Of a stretch of DNA of 64,000 nucleotides, positions 17,396-26,185 are shown piece after piece. The stretch is from Paracidovorax anthurii (GTDB taxonomy: Bacteria > Pseudomonadota > Gammaproteobacteria > Burkholderiales > Burkholderiaceae_C). Location of the stretch: positions 1 to 64,000 of the forward strand of contig NZ_QLTA01000005.1 of assembly GCF_003269065.1 (NCBI RefSeq), read 5' to 3'. Under the pieces are notes generated by a model that saw only the letters and a list, made by a program, of their open reading frames with translations, did no database searches and was not told where the DNA came from. Positions within the stretch are counted from its first letter, which is position 1. Each line of letters starts with the position of its first letter. Both the position numbers and the translations under genes were made by a program.

Positions 17396-17498
17396 AATCA
17401 ATCGAATTGAAATTTCTCATTGGCAGGGAGCGGCGGGGGCAGACGGGCATTCGTTCGCCGCGTGGCAGCCCTGGCGCCGCGATATGGAGGAGCATTGC

Positions 17499-18227
17499 AT
17501 GAGGCCCAGTTTTCTCGACCCCGTGCTCGACGAGCACCGCGCGCTGATGGCGGAGTATGGGCGTGCGCAGTTGCGCTGCAGCCGGGATCTGGCGGCCCAG
17601 GCCCGGCAGATCGAGGCCTTGCAGGCGCAGGCCATCCGCCTGCGCGCGCGGGCCATCGTGGCCGAGACGGCGCTGGCCTGGGCGCGTGAAGACCACCTGC
17701 TGCACGAGGCCGAGGTGCCCGGCCTGCCCCGGCGCCGCGCCCTGGCCCGGCAGGTGGAGGGGCTGACGCAGCGCCTGCACGGCTTGATGCGCGAGGTCCT
17801 GCACTGGCAGTGGCGCGCGGCGGCCCGGGGCGCCGCCGGCCCGTCCACCCGGCCCGGGGCGGCAGAGGCCGGTGCGGATCTGGCGGGCGCGGTCCAGGAA
17901 GTGCCCCGGGCGGTCGTCTGCATCGCGCGGGGGCCGCGCGGAGGGCTGGTGGCCCGGCCCCTGGGCGCCGCCGAGTCCCTGCCGGCCGCCCTGGCCGAGG
18001 GCGCACCGCTGCCCGCCGGGCCCGACGATTCCGCGGCCTTCGAGGCCAGCCTGCGCGCGGCCGACTTCGTGATCTGCCAGACGGGCTGCGTGGGCCATGA
18101 CGACTACTGGCGCGTGCAGGACCACTGCCGCCGCACGGGCAAGCCCTGCGTGCTGGTGGACCAGCCGCAGGTGGTGCACGTGATCCGGGGGCTCACCCGC
18201 CACGCCAGCCTGGAGGTCACCCCCTGA
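17499..18227 (+). CDS. DUF2325-domain protein, probably iron-regulated
   Basis: Protein of 242 aa and unknown function. Start at 17499 is set by the ribosome site GGAGG (17486-17490); an upstream in-frame ATG at 17484 would destroy that spacing. The N-terminal half is a long, charged, Ala/Arg/Gln-rich helical region, probably coiled coil. The C-terminal part (about residues 180-240) is the DUF2325 domain: ADFVICQTGCVGHDDYWRV, HCRRTGKPCVLVDQ, with conserved Cys/His residues that could bind metal or a cofactor. No signal peptide, so cytoplasmic. A Fur-box-like site about 100 bp upstream suggests expression in low iron. DUF2325 proteins are often found near iron genes in proteobacteria, but no reaction is known to me. 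Confidence 0.8.
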   Translation: MRPSFLDPVLDEHRALMAEYGRAQLRCSRDLAAQARQIEALQAQAIRLRARAIVAETALAWAREDHLLHEAEVPGLPRRRALARQVEGLTQRLHGLMREVLHWQWRAAARGAAGPSTRPGAAEAGADLAGAVQEVPRAVVCIARGPRGGLVARPLGAAESLPAALAEGAPLPAGPDDSAAFEASLRAADFVICQTGCVGHDDYWRVQDHCRRTGKPCVLVDQPQVVHVIRGLTRHASLEVTP

Positions 18228-18237
18228 GTTTTTGATT

Positions 18238-18285
18238 GCTATGCTTTTAATAGCTATCTGCTGAATGCCGACGGCGACATGGCGG
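18238..18285 (-). repeat. GCTAT/ATAGC palindromic repeat element, copy 1 (reverse)
   Basis: Core GCTAT-7 nt-ATAGC at 18238-18254, with the conserved arm GGCGACATGG (18273-18282) on the right, so this copy is in the opposite orientation to the other five. It lies just after the DUF2325 stop and before the 3' end of putA. See the copies at 24268, 35676, 44131, 56092 and 60096. Confidence 0.6.
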
Positions 18286-18354
18286 CGATTTGGCACGCAA
18301 ACCGGGCTGAAGTGACCCGCCAGGGCCCGGTGCGGGCCCCAGCCCGGCCTGCGC

Positions 18355-21300
18355 TCAGCCCAGGGCCATCAGGCTCGCATTACCGCCCGCCGCGGCGGTG
18401 TTGATGCTCACCGCGCGTTCGGCCACGAGGCGCTCCAGGGCCACGGCGGCATCGCCCGGCGCATGGCCCGACACCCCAACGATCGGGCCCGGCCGCGCGG
18501 CCAGCGCCCGGCATACGCCGAGCAGGGCCTGTGCGTCGCCGTGGTGCAGCACCGCGTCCAGGGGCACGCCGGGTGCCTGCCAGTCCGCCACCAGCACGAT
18601 GCGCTCCTGCACGGCGCCTGGCAAAGCGCCGCGCAGCGCCGAGGCAGTGGCGGGCCACAGGGCGCGGCCGCCCACCGCCAGCACGGCGGCCAGTTGCACC
18701 AGCCGATCGGCATCGGTGCCGGCCAGGCACAGGACGTGTTCGCGCGGCAGCACGCGGTACTGGTTGCGCTCGCCCGTGGGGCCGGGCAGGGTGGCCGTCC
18801 AGCCGGCGGGCGAGGCCTGGGCGAAGCGTTCGCAGGCCGCCGCCAGCGGGGCGTGCCCGGGCCCGGCACCGCGCGCCCAGCCGGCCAGGGCCTGCAGCGG
18901 CGCCGGGCCGCCCTCGGGCGGCGCCTGCAGGACCTCTTGGGCGACGCCGCGCACGGCCGCCAGGGCCGCATCCGCCGGCGCCCGGGCCACGAGGCGCAGC
19001 AGGTACAGCGGCCCGCCGGCCTTGGGGCCGGTGCCCGACAGCCCCTCGCCCCCGAAGGGCTGCACGCCCACCACGGCGCCCACCATGTTGCGGTTCACGT
19101 AGAGGTTGCCGGCGCGGGCGCGGCGCAGCACCCGCTCCACGGTTTCGTCGATGCGCGTGTGCAGGCCCTGGGTCAGCCCGTAGCCGGTGGCCGCGATCTG
19201 GTCCAGCAGGCCATCGAGTTCGTGGCGGGCGTAGCGCACCACGTGCAGCACCGGCCCGAACACCTCCGGCCCCAGCTCCGACAGGCTGTGCAGCTCGATC
19301 AGCGTGGGCGGCACGTAGGTGCCCTGCGCGTCCGTGGCGGGGTCCACGGGCACCTGGTGCACCGCGCGGCCGCGCCCGCGCAGCGTGGCGACGTGGCGCA
19401 GGATGCCCGCCCGCGCCGGCGCGTCGATGACCGGGCCCACGTCCGTCGCGAGCCGGTCGGGGCGGCCGATGCGCAGCTCCGCCATGGCGCCGCGCAGCAT
19501 GCCGAGCACGCGGTCGGCCACGTCGTGCTGCACGCACAGCACGCGCAGCGCCGAGCAGCGCTGGCCCGCGCTGTCGAAGGCCGAGGCCACCACGTCCGAC
19601 ACCACCTGCTCCGCGAGGGCGGAGGAGTCCACGACCATCGCGTTCTGCCCCCCGGTCTCCGCGATCAGCGGCACGGGCCGGCCCGCGCCGTCGAGGCGGC
19701 CGGCCAGCGCGCGCTGCAGGATGCGCGCGACCTCGGTGGAGCCGGTGAACAGCACGCCCATCACCCGCGCATCGCCCACCAGCCGCGCGCCCACGGTCTC
19801 GCCCGGGCCGGGCAGCAACTGCAGCGCACCCGCGGGTATGCCCGCGCCATGCAGGAGGCGCACGGCCTCGGCCGCCACCAGCGGGGTCTGCTCGGCGGGC
19901 TTGGCCAGCACCGTGTTGCCCGCCGCGAGCGCGGCCGCCACCTGGCCCGCGAAGATGGCGAGCGGGAAGTTCCAGGGGCTGATGCAGGCCACGGGCCCCA
20001 GCGGCGCCCAGGTGCCGGTGGTGAGCAGCGCCTCGGCCTGCGCCGCATAGAAGCGCAGGAAGTCCACGGCCTCGCGCACCTCGGCCACGGCGTTGGCGCA
20101 GGTCTTGCCGGCCTCGCGCACCAGCAGCGAGAGCAGGGCGGGCGCGCGCGCCTCCAGCGCGTCGGCGGCGCGGCGCAGCAGGGCGGCGCGCTGCGCGGGC
20201 GGCGTGGCGGCCCAGGCGGGCGCGGCATCGTGGGCCGATTGCAGGGCGCGGTCGGCATCGGCTTCGGTGGCCTCCTGCACCTCGCCCACGATGTCCGCGT
20301 GCCAGGCCGGGTTGCGCACCGGCTGGCGCGGGCCCGGCGACACCGGCCCGGCCAGCAGGGGGGCGGCGTGCCAGGCCTGGCGCGCCTGCGCCTGCAGCGC
20401 CTCGGCCAAGGGCTCCAGCACCGCGTCGCTCGCCAGGTCCAGCCCGGCGGAATTGCGGCGCGCGGGCCCGTAGAGCTCGGGCGGCAGCGGGATGCGCGGG
20501 TGGGGTCGGCCGGCCGGCGCCTCGGCCTCCACCGCGGCCACCGGGTCGGCCACCAGGGTTTCGAGCGGCAGCGTGGCATCGGCCACGCGGTTCACGAAGG
20601 AGGTGTTGGCGCCGTTCTCCAGCAGCCGCCGCACGAGGTAGGCCAGCAGGGTCTCGTGCGTGCCCACCGGGGCGTACACGCGGCAGGGCCGGTCCAGGCC
20701 GCGCGCGCCCACCACCTGCTCGTAGAGCGGCTCGCCCATGCCGTGCAGGCACTGGAACTCGTACTGCCCGGGCCGGTAGGCCTGCGGCCCGGCCATTGCG
20801 TGGATGGCCGCCACCGTGTGCGCGTTGTGCGTGGCGAACTGCGGGTACACGGCGTCCGGTGCCGCGAGCAGCCGGCGCGCGCAGGCGAGGTACGACACGT
20901 CGGTGTGCGCCTTGCGCGTGTACACGGGGTAGTCCGCGAGCCCGTCCACCTGGGCGCGCTTGATCTCGCTGTCCCAGTAGGCGCCCTTGACCAGCCGCAC
21001 CATCAGCCGGTGGCCGGTGCGGCGGGCCAGGTCGATCAGGTGGTCGATCACGAAAGGGCAGCGCTTCTGGTAGGCCTGCACCACGAAGCCGATGCCGTTC
21101 CAGCCGGCGAGCGAAGGCGCGTGGCACAGCGCTTCGAGCAGGTCGAGCGAGATATCCAGCCGGTCGGCCTCCTCCGCGTCGATGTTGAGGCCGATGTCGT
21201 GGCCGCGCGCCAGCTCGGCCAGGCGCAGCACGCGCGGGAGCAGCTCGCGCGCCACGCGCTCCTGCTGCGCGCGGCCGTAGCGCGGGTGCAGGGCCGACAG

Positions 21301-22101
21301 CTTGATCGAGATGCCCGGGCCCTCGTACACCCCGCGCCCGGCCGAGGCGGCGCCGATGGCGTGGATCGCGTCTTCGTAGGCGCGCAGGTAGCGTTCGGCA
21401 TCGTCGGCGGTGAGAGCCGCCTCGCCCAGCATGTCGTAGGAATAGCGGAAGCCCTGGGCCTCGCGCGGGCGGGCGTTGGCGAGCGCCTGCGCGATGGTCT
21501 CGCCCGTCACAAACTGCTCGCCCATCATGCGCATGGCCACGTCCACGCCCTTGCGCACCAGCGGCTCGCCCCCGCGCGCGGTGATGCGGCGCAGCGCGGC
21601 GCCCAGGCCCTGCTCGCTGTGCGTGGCCACCAGCCGGCCGGTGAGCAGCAGGCCCCAGGTGGCCGCGTTCACGAACAGCGACGGGCTGCGGCCCAGGTGG
21701 CGCTCCCAGTCGCCCGGCGCGATCTTGTCGCGGATGAGCGCGTCGCGCGTGGCGCTGTCGGGGATGCGCAGCAGTGCCTCGGCCAGGCACATCAGGGCCA
21801 CGCCCTCCTGCGACGAGAGCGCGAACTCCTGCAGCAGGCCCTGCACCAGTCCGGCCCGCCCGCCGGCGTGGCCGCGCTGGCGCAGGCCGGTGGCCAGCCG
21901 CAGCGCCAGCGCCTGCACGCGCTGTGCCGCCGCCGCATCGCTGGCGCGGGCCTGCTCCAGCAGCGGTGCCAGCGCATCCGGCTCGGGCATGCGGCACGCG
22001 GCCGCGATGGCCCGCCGCTGGGGCGAGTCGGCGGGGGCGCCCACGCGGGACGCGAAGGCGGCGAAGGGCAGATCGTCCAGGAGGGGAAGGGGGGCATTCA
22101 T
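18355..22101 (-). CDS. putA: Bifunctional proline dehydrogenase / glutamate-semialdehyde dehydrogenase
   Basis: Converts proline to glutamate in two steps, 1248 aa. The FAD-binding PRODH barrel covers about residues 150-520 (GVYEGPGISIKLSALHPRYG, LMVRLVKGAYWDSEIKRAQ, YEFQCLHGMGEPLYEQV). The NAD-dependent aldehyde dehydrogenase covers about 570-1040, with catalytic Cys849 in SAGQRCSALRVL and the upstream general-base region LIAETGGQNAMVVDS. A C-terminal extension of some 180 residues follows, as in long type B/C PutA. The N-terminus lacks the ribbon-helix-helix DNA-binding domain of E. coli PutA, so it should not repress its own gene; that role fits the divergent Lrp-type gene. The ATG at 22101 starts the family N-terminus. 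Acts at the inner membrane, passing electrons to quinone. Confidence 0.96.
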   Translation of the reverse strand: MNAPLPLLDDLPFAAFASRVGAPADSPQRRAIAAACRMPEPDALAPLLEQARASDAAAAQRVQALALRLATGLRQRGHAGGRAGLVQGLLQEFALSSQEGVALMCLAEALLRIPDSATRDALIRDKIAPGDWERHLGRSPSLFVNAATWGLLLTGRLVATHSEQGLGAALRRITARGGEPLVRKGVDVAMRMMGEQFVTGETIAQALANARPREAQGFRYSYDMLGEAALTADDAERYLRAYEDAIHAIGAASAGRGVYEGPGISIKLSALHPRYGRAQQERVARELLPRVLRLAELARGHDIGLNIDAEEADRLDISLDLLEALCHAPSLAGWNGIGFVVQAYQKRCPFVIDHLIDLARRTGHRLMVRLVKGAYWDSEIKRAQVDGLADYPVYTRKAHTDVSYLACARRLLAAPDAVYPQFATHNAHTVAAIHAMAGPQAYRPGQYEFQCLHGMGEPLYEQVVGARGLDRPCRVYAPVGTHETLLAYLVRRLLENGANTSFVNRVADATLPLETLVADPVAAVEAEAPAGRPHPRIPLPPELYGPARRNSAGLDLASDAVLEPLAEALQAQARQAWHAAPLLAGPVSPGPRQPVRNPAWHADIVGEVQEATEADADRALQSAHDAAPAWAATPPAQRAALLRRAADALEARAPALLSLLVREAGKTCANAVAEVREAVDFLRFYAAQAEALLTTGTWAPLGPVACISPWNFPLAIFAGQVAAALAAGNTVLAKPAEQTPLVAAEAVRLLHGAGIPAGALQLLPGPGETVGARLVGDARVMGVLFTGSTEVARILQRALAGRLDGAGRPVPLIAETGGQNAMVVDSSALAEQVVSDVVASAFDSAGQRCSALRVLCVQHDVADRVLGMLRGAMAELRIGRPDRLATDVGPVIDAPARAGILRHVATLRGRGRAVHQVPVDPATDAQGTYVPPTLIELHSLSELGPEVFGPVLHVVRYARHELDGLLDQIAATGYGLTQGLHTRIDETVERVLRRARAGNLYVNRNMVGAVVGVQPFGGEGLSGTGPKAGGPLYLLRLVARAPADAALAAVRGVAQEVLQAPPEGGPAPLQALAGWARGAGPGHAPLAAACERFAQASPAGWTATLPGPTGERNQYRVLPREHVLCLAGTDADRLVQLAAVLAVGGRALWPATASALRGALPGAVQERIVLVADWQAPGVPLDAVLHHGDAQALLGVCRALAARPGPIVGVSGHAPGDAAVALERLVAERAVSINTAAAGGNASLMALG

Positions 22102-22210
22102 GGCGCGGCCGGGTGGTGTGGAATATTCGCCATCATCCGGTGGGTGGCGGTGAATGAATGCGCAAAGATGCGATCATCTAGCGAATGATTCACTATGAGT
22201 GGGGTGCCCC
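22102..22210. promoter_or_regulatory. Divergent putA / Lrp-type regulator promoter region
   Basis: A 109-bp gap between divergent starts. It contains GAATATTC (palindrome, 22121-22128) and a run rich in GAATGA/ATTCAC motifs (22152-22195), compatible with several Lrp-type sites bound by the regulator. Individual promoter elements cannot be fixed by eye. Confidence 0.5.
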
Positions 22211-22693
22211 ATGGATGGTCTGGACCGGATCGACCTCAGAATCCTGGCGATCCTGCAGCGCGACGGGCGCATCTCCAACCTGAAGCTCGCCGAAAGCGTC
22301 GCCCTCTCGCCCACGGCGGTGCTGGCCCGCGTGCAGCGCCTCGCGCGCGAGGGCTACATCCTGGGCTATGAGGCGCGGCTCAACCCGCTGAAGCTCGGCG
22401 CCGGCATGCTAGTGTTCGTGGAGGTGCTGCTCGACCGCACCACGCCCAACGTGTTCGACCAGTTCAAGGCCGCCGTGCAGGCGCACCCGGCCATCATGGA
22501 ATGCCACATGGTGGCCGGCGGCTTCGACTACCTGCTCAAGACCCGCCAGGCCGACATGAACGCCTACCGGCAGTTCGCCGGCGCGGTGCTGTGGCAATTG
22601 CCCGGCGTGCGCGAGACGCGCACCTATGCGGTGATGGAGGAGGTCAAGCATTCCTTCCACCTGGCGCTGGAGGAGCGCGGCCTTCGCCCCTGA
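22211..22693 (+). CDS. putR: Lrp/AsnC-family regulator of proline catabolism
   Basis: Transcription factor of 160 aa, usual Lrp size. Helix-turn-helix at about residues 6-50 (LDRIDLRILAILQRDGRISN, LAESVALSPTAVLARVQRLA), then the RAM ligand-sensing domain (about 70-150: FDYLLKTRQADMNAYRQF, VRETRTYAVMEEVK). Its divergent position next to putA, which lacks its own DNA-binding domain, identifies it as a PutR-type proline-responsive activator. The ATG at 22211 is chosen because it places the HTH at the usual offset; a GTG at 22199 in the same frame would add four residues. Confidence 0.88.
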   Translation: MDGLDRIDLRILAILQRDGRISNLKLAESVALSPTAVLARVQRLAREGYILGYEARLNPLKLGAGMLVFVEVLLDRTTPNVFDQFKAAVQAHPAIMECHMVAGGFDYLLKTRQADMNAYRQFAGAVLWQLPGVRETRTYAVMEEVKHSFHLALEERGLRP

Positions 22694-22833
22694 CGACCCT
22701 GACGGCGTTGCGGAGGCCGCAAAGTCCGCGAAGTCCGCAATAATTCCGCCGTCGCCCCGCCCGTGGCGAGCGTGCCGCGGGTGCGTCCCGCAGGCGGCGA
22801 TGTTCCTTCTTCCCGATCCCAGGAGCCCGACCG

Positions 22834-23148
22834 ATGCCCGTACCCCGCCATGCCACGCTCATTGCCGCCGCGCTGCTCGCCGGCCTGTGGAGTTCCTCGG
22901 CCTCGGCCGCGTGCTACGTGGTCTATTCGGCCAGCCAGGAAGTGATCTACCGCTCGCCGACCCCTCCCGTGGACCTGTCGCGCGAGATCCACCAGACCCT
23001 GCAGCGCACGGCCCCCGGAGCGACCCTCGTCTTCACCCTCGACAACGCCGGATGCGAGCTGGAACTCAACCGCCTGCCCACGGGCACGGGCGCTGCGCTG
23101 CCGGCGCAAAGCTCCACGCCCCGGCTCGTGCGCCCCGAGCGCAGCTGA
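22834..23148 (+). CDS. Small secreted protein of unknown function
   Basis: 104 aa with a clear Sec signal peptide (hydrophobic core LIAAALLAGLW, predicted cleavage after ASA near residue 26). The mature protein begins CYVVYSASQEVIYRSPTPPV, a pattern seen in conserved periplasmic proteins of Comamonadaceae, and contains two cysteines that could form a disulfide. Ribosome site AGGAG is 10 bp before the ATG. Function unknown. It sits between the Lrp-type regulator and rlmD on the same strand, without obvious link to either. Confidence 0.75.
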   Translation: MPVPRHATLIAAALLAGLWSSSASAACYVVYSASQEVIYRSPTPPVDLSREIHQTLQRTAPGATLVFTLDNAGCELELNRLPTGTGAALPAQSSTPRLVRPERS

Positions 23149-23188
23149 ACCCGCCGGGCAGGGCCGGGCGGCCTGAGACAATCGGGGG

Positions 23189-24658
23189 ATGAGCGACCCC
23201 ACAGAACATTCCACGATCCTCCCGGCGCATCCTTCCCTCTTCCACGAGCCCGCCGACCTGCCGCCCGGCTGGCTCGAAGTCACCTCCATGGACATGGAGG
23301 CCCAGGGCGTGGCGCGCAGGCCCGACGGCAAGGTCGTCTTCATCGACGGCGCGCTGCCCTCCGAATGGGTGAGCGCCAATACCCACCGCAAGAAGAACAA
23401 CTGGGAACAGGCCAGCCTCACCGCCATCCACCGCGAATCGTCGCAGCGCGTGCGGCCGGGTTGCCCGAACTTCGGGCTGCACGCCGGGGCCTGCGGTGGC
23501 TGCAAGATGCAGCACATGCACGTGGGCGCCCAGGTGGCGGTCAAGCAGCGCGTGCTGGAAGACAACCTCTGGCACCTGGGCAAGGTGCGCGCCGAGACCA
23601 TCCTGCGCCCCATCGAGGGACCCGCCTGGGGCTACCGCTACCGCGCCCGGCTGTCGGTGCGCTACGTGGCCAAGAAGGATAAGGTGCTCGTGGGCTTCCA
23701 TGAGCGCAAGAGCCGCTACATCGCCGACATGGAGGTCTGCTCCGTGCTGCCCCCGCACGTGAGCGCCATGCTGCTGCCGCTGCGCGCGCTCATCGCCTCC
23801 CTGCAGGCGCGCGACACCTGCCCGCAGATCGAACTGGCCTGCGGCGACACGGTGACCGCGCTGGTGCTGCGCCACCTGGAGCCGCTGTCCGCCGATGACC
23901 TGGGCAAGCTGCGCGCCTTCGCGGCGGCAAATGGCGTGCAGTGGTGGCTGCAGCCCAAGGGGCCGGACACCGTGCACCTGCTGGACGAGGGCGGCCCGGC
24001 GCTCAGCTATGGGCTGCCCGATTTCGGCATCACCATGCCGTTCAAGCCGACCGACTTCACCCAGGTCAATCCGCACATCAACCGCGTGCTGGTCACGCGC
24101 GCCCTGAGGCTGCTCGATGCCCGCAAGACCGAGCGCGTGATCGACTGGTTCTGCGGCCTGGGCAACTTCACGCTGCCCATCGCCACCCAGGCCCGCGAGG
24201 TCGTCGGGATCGAGGGCAGCGAGGCCCTGGTGGCGCGCTCCCGCGAGAATTATCAGAAGAATCAGGCGCATGTCGCCGGATCCGCTGCATTGGCTGCTAC
24301 TGATTTCGTAGCAAGAAACCTGTTCGAGATGACGCCCGAGATGCTGATCGCCGACGGCGTGGCCGACAAATGGCTGGTGGACCCGCCGCGCGAAGGGGCG
24401 TTCGCGCTCTCGAAGGCGCTGGCCGACATCCACCAGGCCCGCATCGGCGCAGAGGACGCGCCGGCCCTGCCCGCGTCCGCGGAGGGCTGGACGCCACCTC
24501 GCCGCATCGTCTATGTGAGCTGCAACCCGGCCACGCTTGCGCGCGATGCGGGCCTGCTGGTGCACCAGGCGGGCTACCGCTGCGTGGCGGCCGGGGTGGT
24601 GAACATGTTCCCGCACACGGCCCACGTGGAGAGCATGGCGGTGTTCGAGCGCGCCTGA
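23189..24658 (+). CDS. rlmD: 23S rRNA (uracil-C5)-methyltransferase
   Basis: Methylates U1939 of 23S rRNA using SAM, 489 aa, cytoplasmic. N-terminal TRAM-like region, then an iron-sulfur cluster site with four cysteines ([15 protein letters not shown] and MEVCSVL). The SAM-binding fold starts at [16 protein letters not shown] (about residue 316), the catalytic motif is [11 protein letters not shown] (about residue 438), and ending [10 protein letters not shown] is typical of RumA/RlmD. Length is a little greater than E. coli RlmD (433 aa); part of the excess is at the N-terminus and part is an insert of about 12 residues near 370 that coincides with a palindromic repeat element inside the frame (24268-24312). 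Confidence 0.93.
   Translation: MSDPTEHSTILPAHPSLFHEPADLPPGWLEVTSMDMEAQGVARRPDGKVVFIDGALPSEWVSANTHRKKNNWEQASLTAIHRESSQRVRPGCPNFGLHAGACGGCKMQHMHVGAQVAVKQRVLEDNLWHLGKVRAETILRPIEGPAWGYRYRARLSVRYVAKKDKVLVGFHERKSRYIADMEVCSVLPPHVSAMLLPLRALIASLQARDTCPQIELACGDTVTALVLRHLEPLSADDLGKLRAFAAANGVQWWLQPKGPDTVHLLDEGGPALSYGLPDFGITMPFKPTDFTQVNPHINRVLVTRALRLLDARKTERVIDWFCGLGNFTLPIATQAREVVGIEGSEALVARSRENYQKNQAHVAGSAALAATDFVARNLFEMTPEMLIADGVADKWLVDPPREGAFALSKALADIHQARIGAEDAPALPASAEGWTPPRRIVYVSCNPATLARDAGLLVHQAGYRCVAAGVVNMFPHTAHVESMAVFERA
24268..24312 (+). repeat. Palindromic repeat element, copy 2, inside rlmD
   Basis: Arm GCATGTCGCCGGA (24268-24280) followed by the core GCTAC-TGATTTC-GTAGC (24296-24312). It is read in frame as [18 protein letters not shown] in a loop region between SAM-domain strands. 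Same architecture as the intergenic copies, so it looks like a repeat that landed in a tolerant site of the gene. Confidence 0.6.
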
Positions 24659-24755
24659 GGCGGCGCACCGCCGGCCGCGTCCGGGCGTCCTGTCCGGCCC
24701 CCTGGCCGGCGGGCTTCAGGCGGGCCCGGGATGGCCAGGGCCCTGTGCGCCCGGC

Positions 24756-25124
24756 CTAGCTGCGGCCCGCGTCGGAGTCTTCGGAGCGCTTGCTGGCGGC
24801 GGGCTTTTCCAGCTTGCCCAGCACCGAAGGCGAGCCCTCCAGCTTGTTCTCGCGCATGTACTGGTCCATCTCCTTCCAGCCGGCGAAGACCTGGGCCTTG
24901 GGGGCCTTGGGGTTCAGGGTGAAGCAGTCTTCCAGCCCGCGCAGCGCATGCCGGCAGGCGCCGCCGATGGCCTTGGCCTCGGCCTCTTTCTGGACGGCCC
25001 GGGGATCGGGGCCCAGCCCGGGGATCTCGCACCCCGACAGCAGCAGGAGCGCGGCGAGCGATGCCGCGAGCCACGGGGCGCGCCCGGGGGAGGGAAGGCG
25101 GGGGTGGGGGCGATGGTGCGGCAT
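24756..25124 (-). CDS. Small lipoprotein of unknown function
   Basis: 122 aa. A basic, Pro/His-rich head, a hydrophobic stretch LAASLAALLLL and a lipobox LSGC give a predicted lipid anchor at about Cys32. The mature part has two cysteines (GGACRHALRGLEDCFTLN) in a helical segment and a charged, Lys/Ser-rich tail. GACRHALRGLEDCF-type proteins are conserved in Comamonadaceae as unnamed lipoproteins. It converges with rlmD and lies upstream of nothing obvious. Function unknown. Confidence 0.7.
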   Translation of the reverse strand: MPHHRPHPRLPSPGRAPWLAASLAALLLLSGCEIPGLGPDPRAVQKEAEAKAIGGACRHALRGLEDCFTLNPKAPKAQVFAGWKEMDQYMRENKLEGSPSVLGKLEKPAASKRSEDSDAGRS

Positions 25125-25192
25125 GTTCCATCCATTATCGGCCGGGCCGCTCCATCATTGAGGGTGGGCCGAACCCTGGCATGACAAAAAGC

Positions 25193-25215
25193 AAAAAGCC
25201 TCCACGGGGGGAGGC
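25193..25215 (-). terminator. Rho-independent terminator of the BI-1 gene
   Basis: On the minus strand GCCTCC and GGAGGC (25215-25210 and 25203-25198) pair and are followed by five T (25197-25193), 45 bp past the BI-1 stop codon. Confidence 0.8.
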
Positions 25216-25258
25216 CTCTTGGGAGCCGGTGGGCCGGCGGAGAAGGGCAGGGCGCGCG

Positions 25259-25954
25259 TCAGTCGCGCTCGCCGCCCATGATGCCCAGCAGGGCCAGCAG
25301 GCTCTGGAACACATTGAAGATGTCCAGGTACAGCGCCAGCGTGGCGCTGATGTAGTTGGTCTCGCCGCCGTCGAGGATCTGCTTCAGGTCGTACAGCATG
25401 TAGGCGCTGAAGATGCCGATGGCCGCCACCGAGATCGCCATCATGCCGGCCGAGGAGCCCACGAACACGTTGATGACCGAGCCCACCATGAGCACCATGG
25501 CGCCCACGAAGAGCCACTTGCCCATGCCCGAGAGATCGCGCTTGATCACGCTGGCGAGGCTGGCCATCACGAAGAACACGCCCGCCGTGCCCGCGAAGGC
25601 GGTCATCACGAGGTCGGTGCCGTTCTTGAAGCCCAGCACCATGCCGATCAGGCGGGAGAGCATCAGGCCCATGAAGAACGTGAAGCCCAGCAGCACGGGC
25701 ACGCCGGCAGCGGAGTTCTTGGTCTTCTCGATGGCGAACATGAAGCCGAACGCGCCGCCCAGGAAGACGATCAGGCCCACGCCGCCACGCAGCGATTGCG
25801 TGATGCCGGTCGCCACGCCGATCCAGGCGCCCAGCACCGTGGGCAGCATGCTCAGCGCGAGCAGCCAGTAGGTGTTGCGCAGCACTCTCTGCCGCTGCTC
25901 CTGCGAGACGCCGTAGCCCCCCGCGGAGTCCAGGACCGTGACTTGATCGTTCAT
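25259..25954 (-). CDS. Bax inhibitor-1 / YccA-family membrane protein
   Basis: 231 aa with seven predicted helices, the family size. Recognisable features: GVSQEQRQRVLRNTYWLLAL before TM1, EKTKNSAAGVPVLLGFTFFM, the conserved loop KRDLSGMGKWLFVGAM, and the C-terminal LYLDIFNVFQSLLALLG with the conserved Asp-Ile-Phe-Asn block. In E. coli YccA modulates FtsH proteolysis of membrane proteins and YbhL/YetJ relatives leak calcium; which applies here is not known. Ribosome site GGAGA is close to the ATG at 25954. A 19-bp perfect palindrome stands 26 bp upstream, and a terminator follows the gene, so it is monocistronic. Confidence 0.9.
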   Translation of the reverse strand: MNDQVTVLDSAGGYGVSQEQRQRVLRNTYWLLALSMLPTVLGAWIGVATGITQSLRGGVGLIVFLGGAFGFMFAIEKTKNSAAGVPVLLGFTFFMGLMLSRLIGMVLGFKNGTDLVMTAFAGTAGVFFVMASLASVIKRDLSGMGKWLFVGAMVLMVGSVINVFVGSSAGMMAISVAAIGIFSAYMLYDLKQILDGGETNYISATLALYLDIFNVFQSLLALLGIMGGERD

Positions 25955-25979
25955 CTTCTATCTCTCCCTTGCCTGTTGA

Positions 25980-25998
25980 GGCCTGCACAGTGCAGGCC
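25980..25998 (-). promoter_or_regulatory. Perfect 9-1-9 palindrome in the BI-1 leader
   Basis: GGCCTGCACAGTGCAGGCC is symmetrical around 25989. It is either a strong hairpin in the mRNA leader or a repressor operator. No U run follows it on either strand, so it is not a terminator. Confidence 0.5.
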
Positions 25999-26185
25999 GG
26001 CAAATTCTAGGTGGTGGCTTCCCGGGCGATTTCAAATAACCTCTTGCACTCCCATACTTTTAGGATGCAGTGTTTTGCCGGGAGCAGCCTGCCGGCCCCG
26101 GCGCCAGCCGCTATGCTCGCGAACCGCCGCCATGGCCCTGGCATGCGCCGTGGCGATATCCCTCCACCCCCATTCCCGGAATTCC

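Larger units (their letters stand above)
17140..17498. other. Intergenic region holding a candidate sRNA and a Fur box
   Basis: The 359-bp gap between the chemoreceptor and the DUF2325 gene. From left to right: GC-rich tail after the chemoreceptor, a candidate minus-strand small RNA (17223 to about 17361), a Fur-box-like site (17377-17395), and the leader of the DUF2325 gene with its ribosome site GGAGG (17486-17490). AT-rich stretch 17371-17420 contrasts with its surroundings. Confidence 0.7.

Noticed and set aside
18463..22188. Very long open frame (over 1200 codons) on the plus strand opposite putA
   Set aside because: High-GC antisense artefact: it is Gly/Arg/His/Ala-rich, has no family features, and the minus strand clearly encodes PutA throughout.
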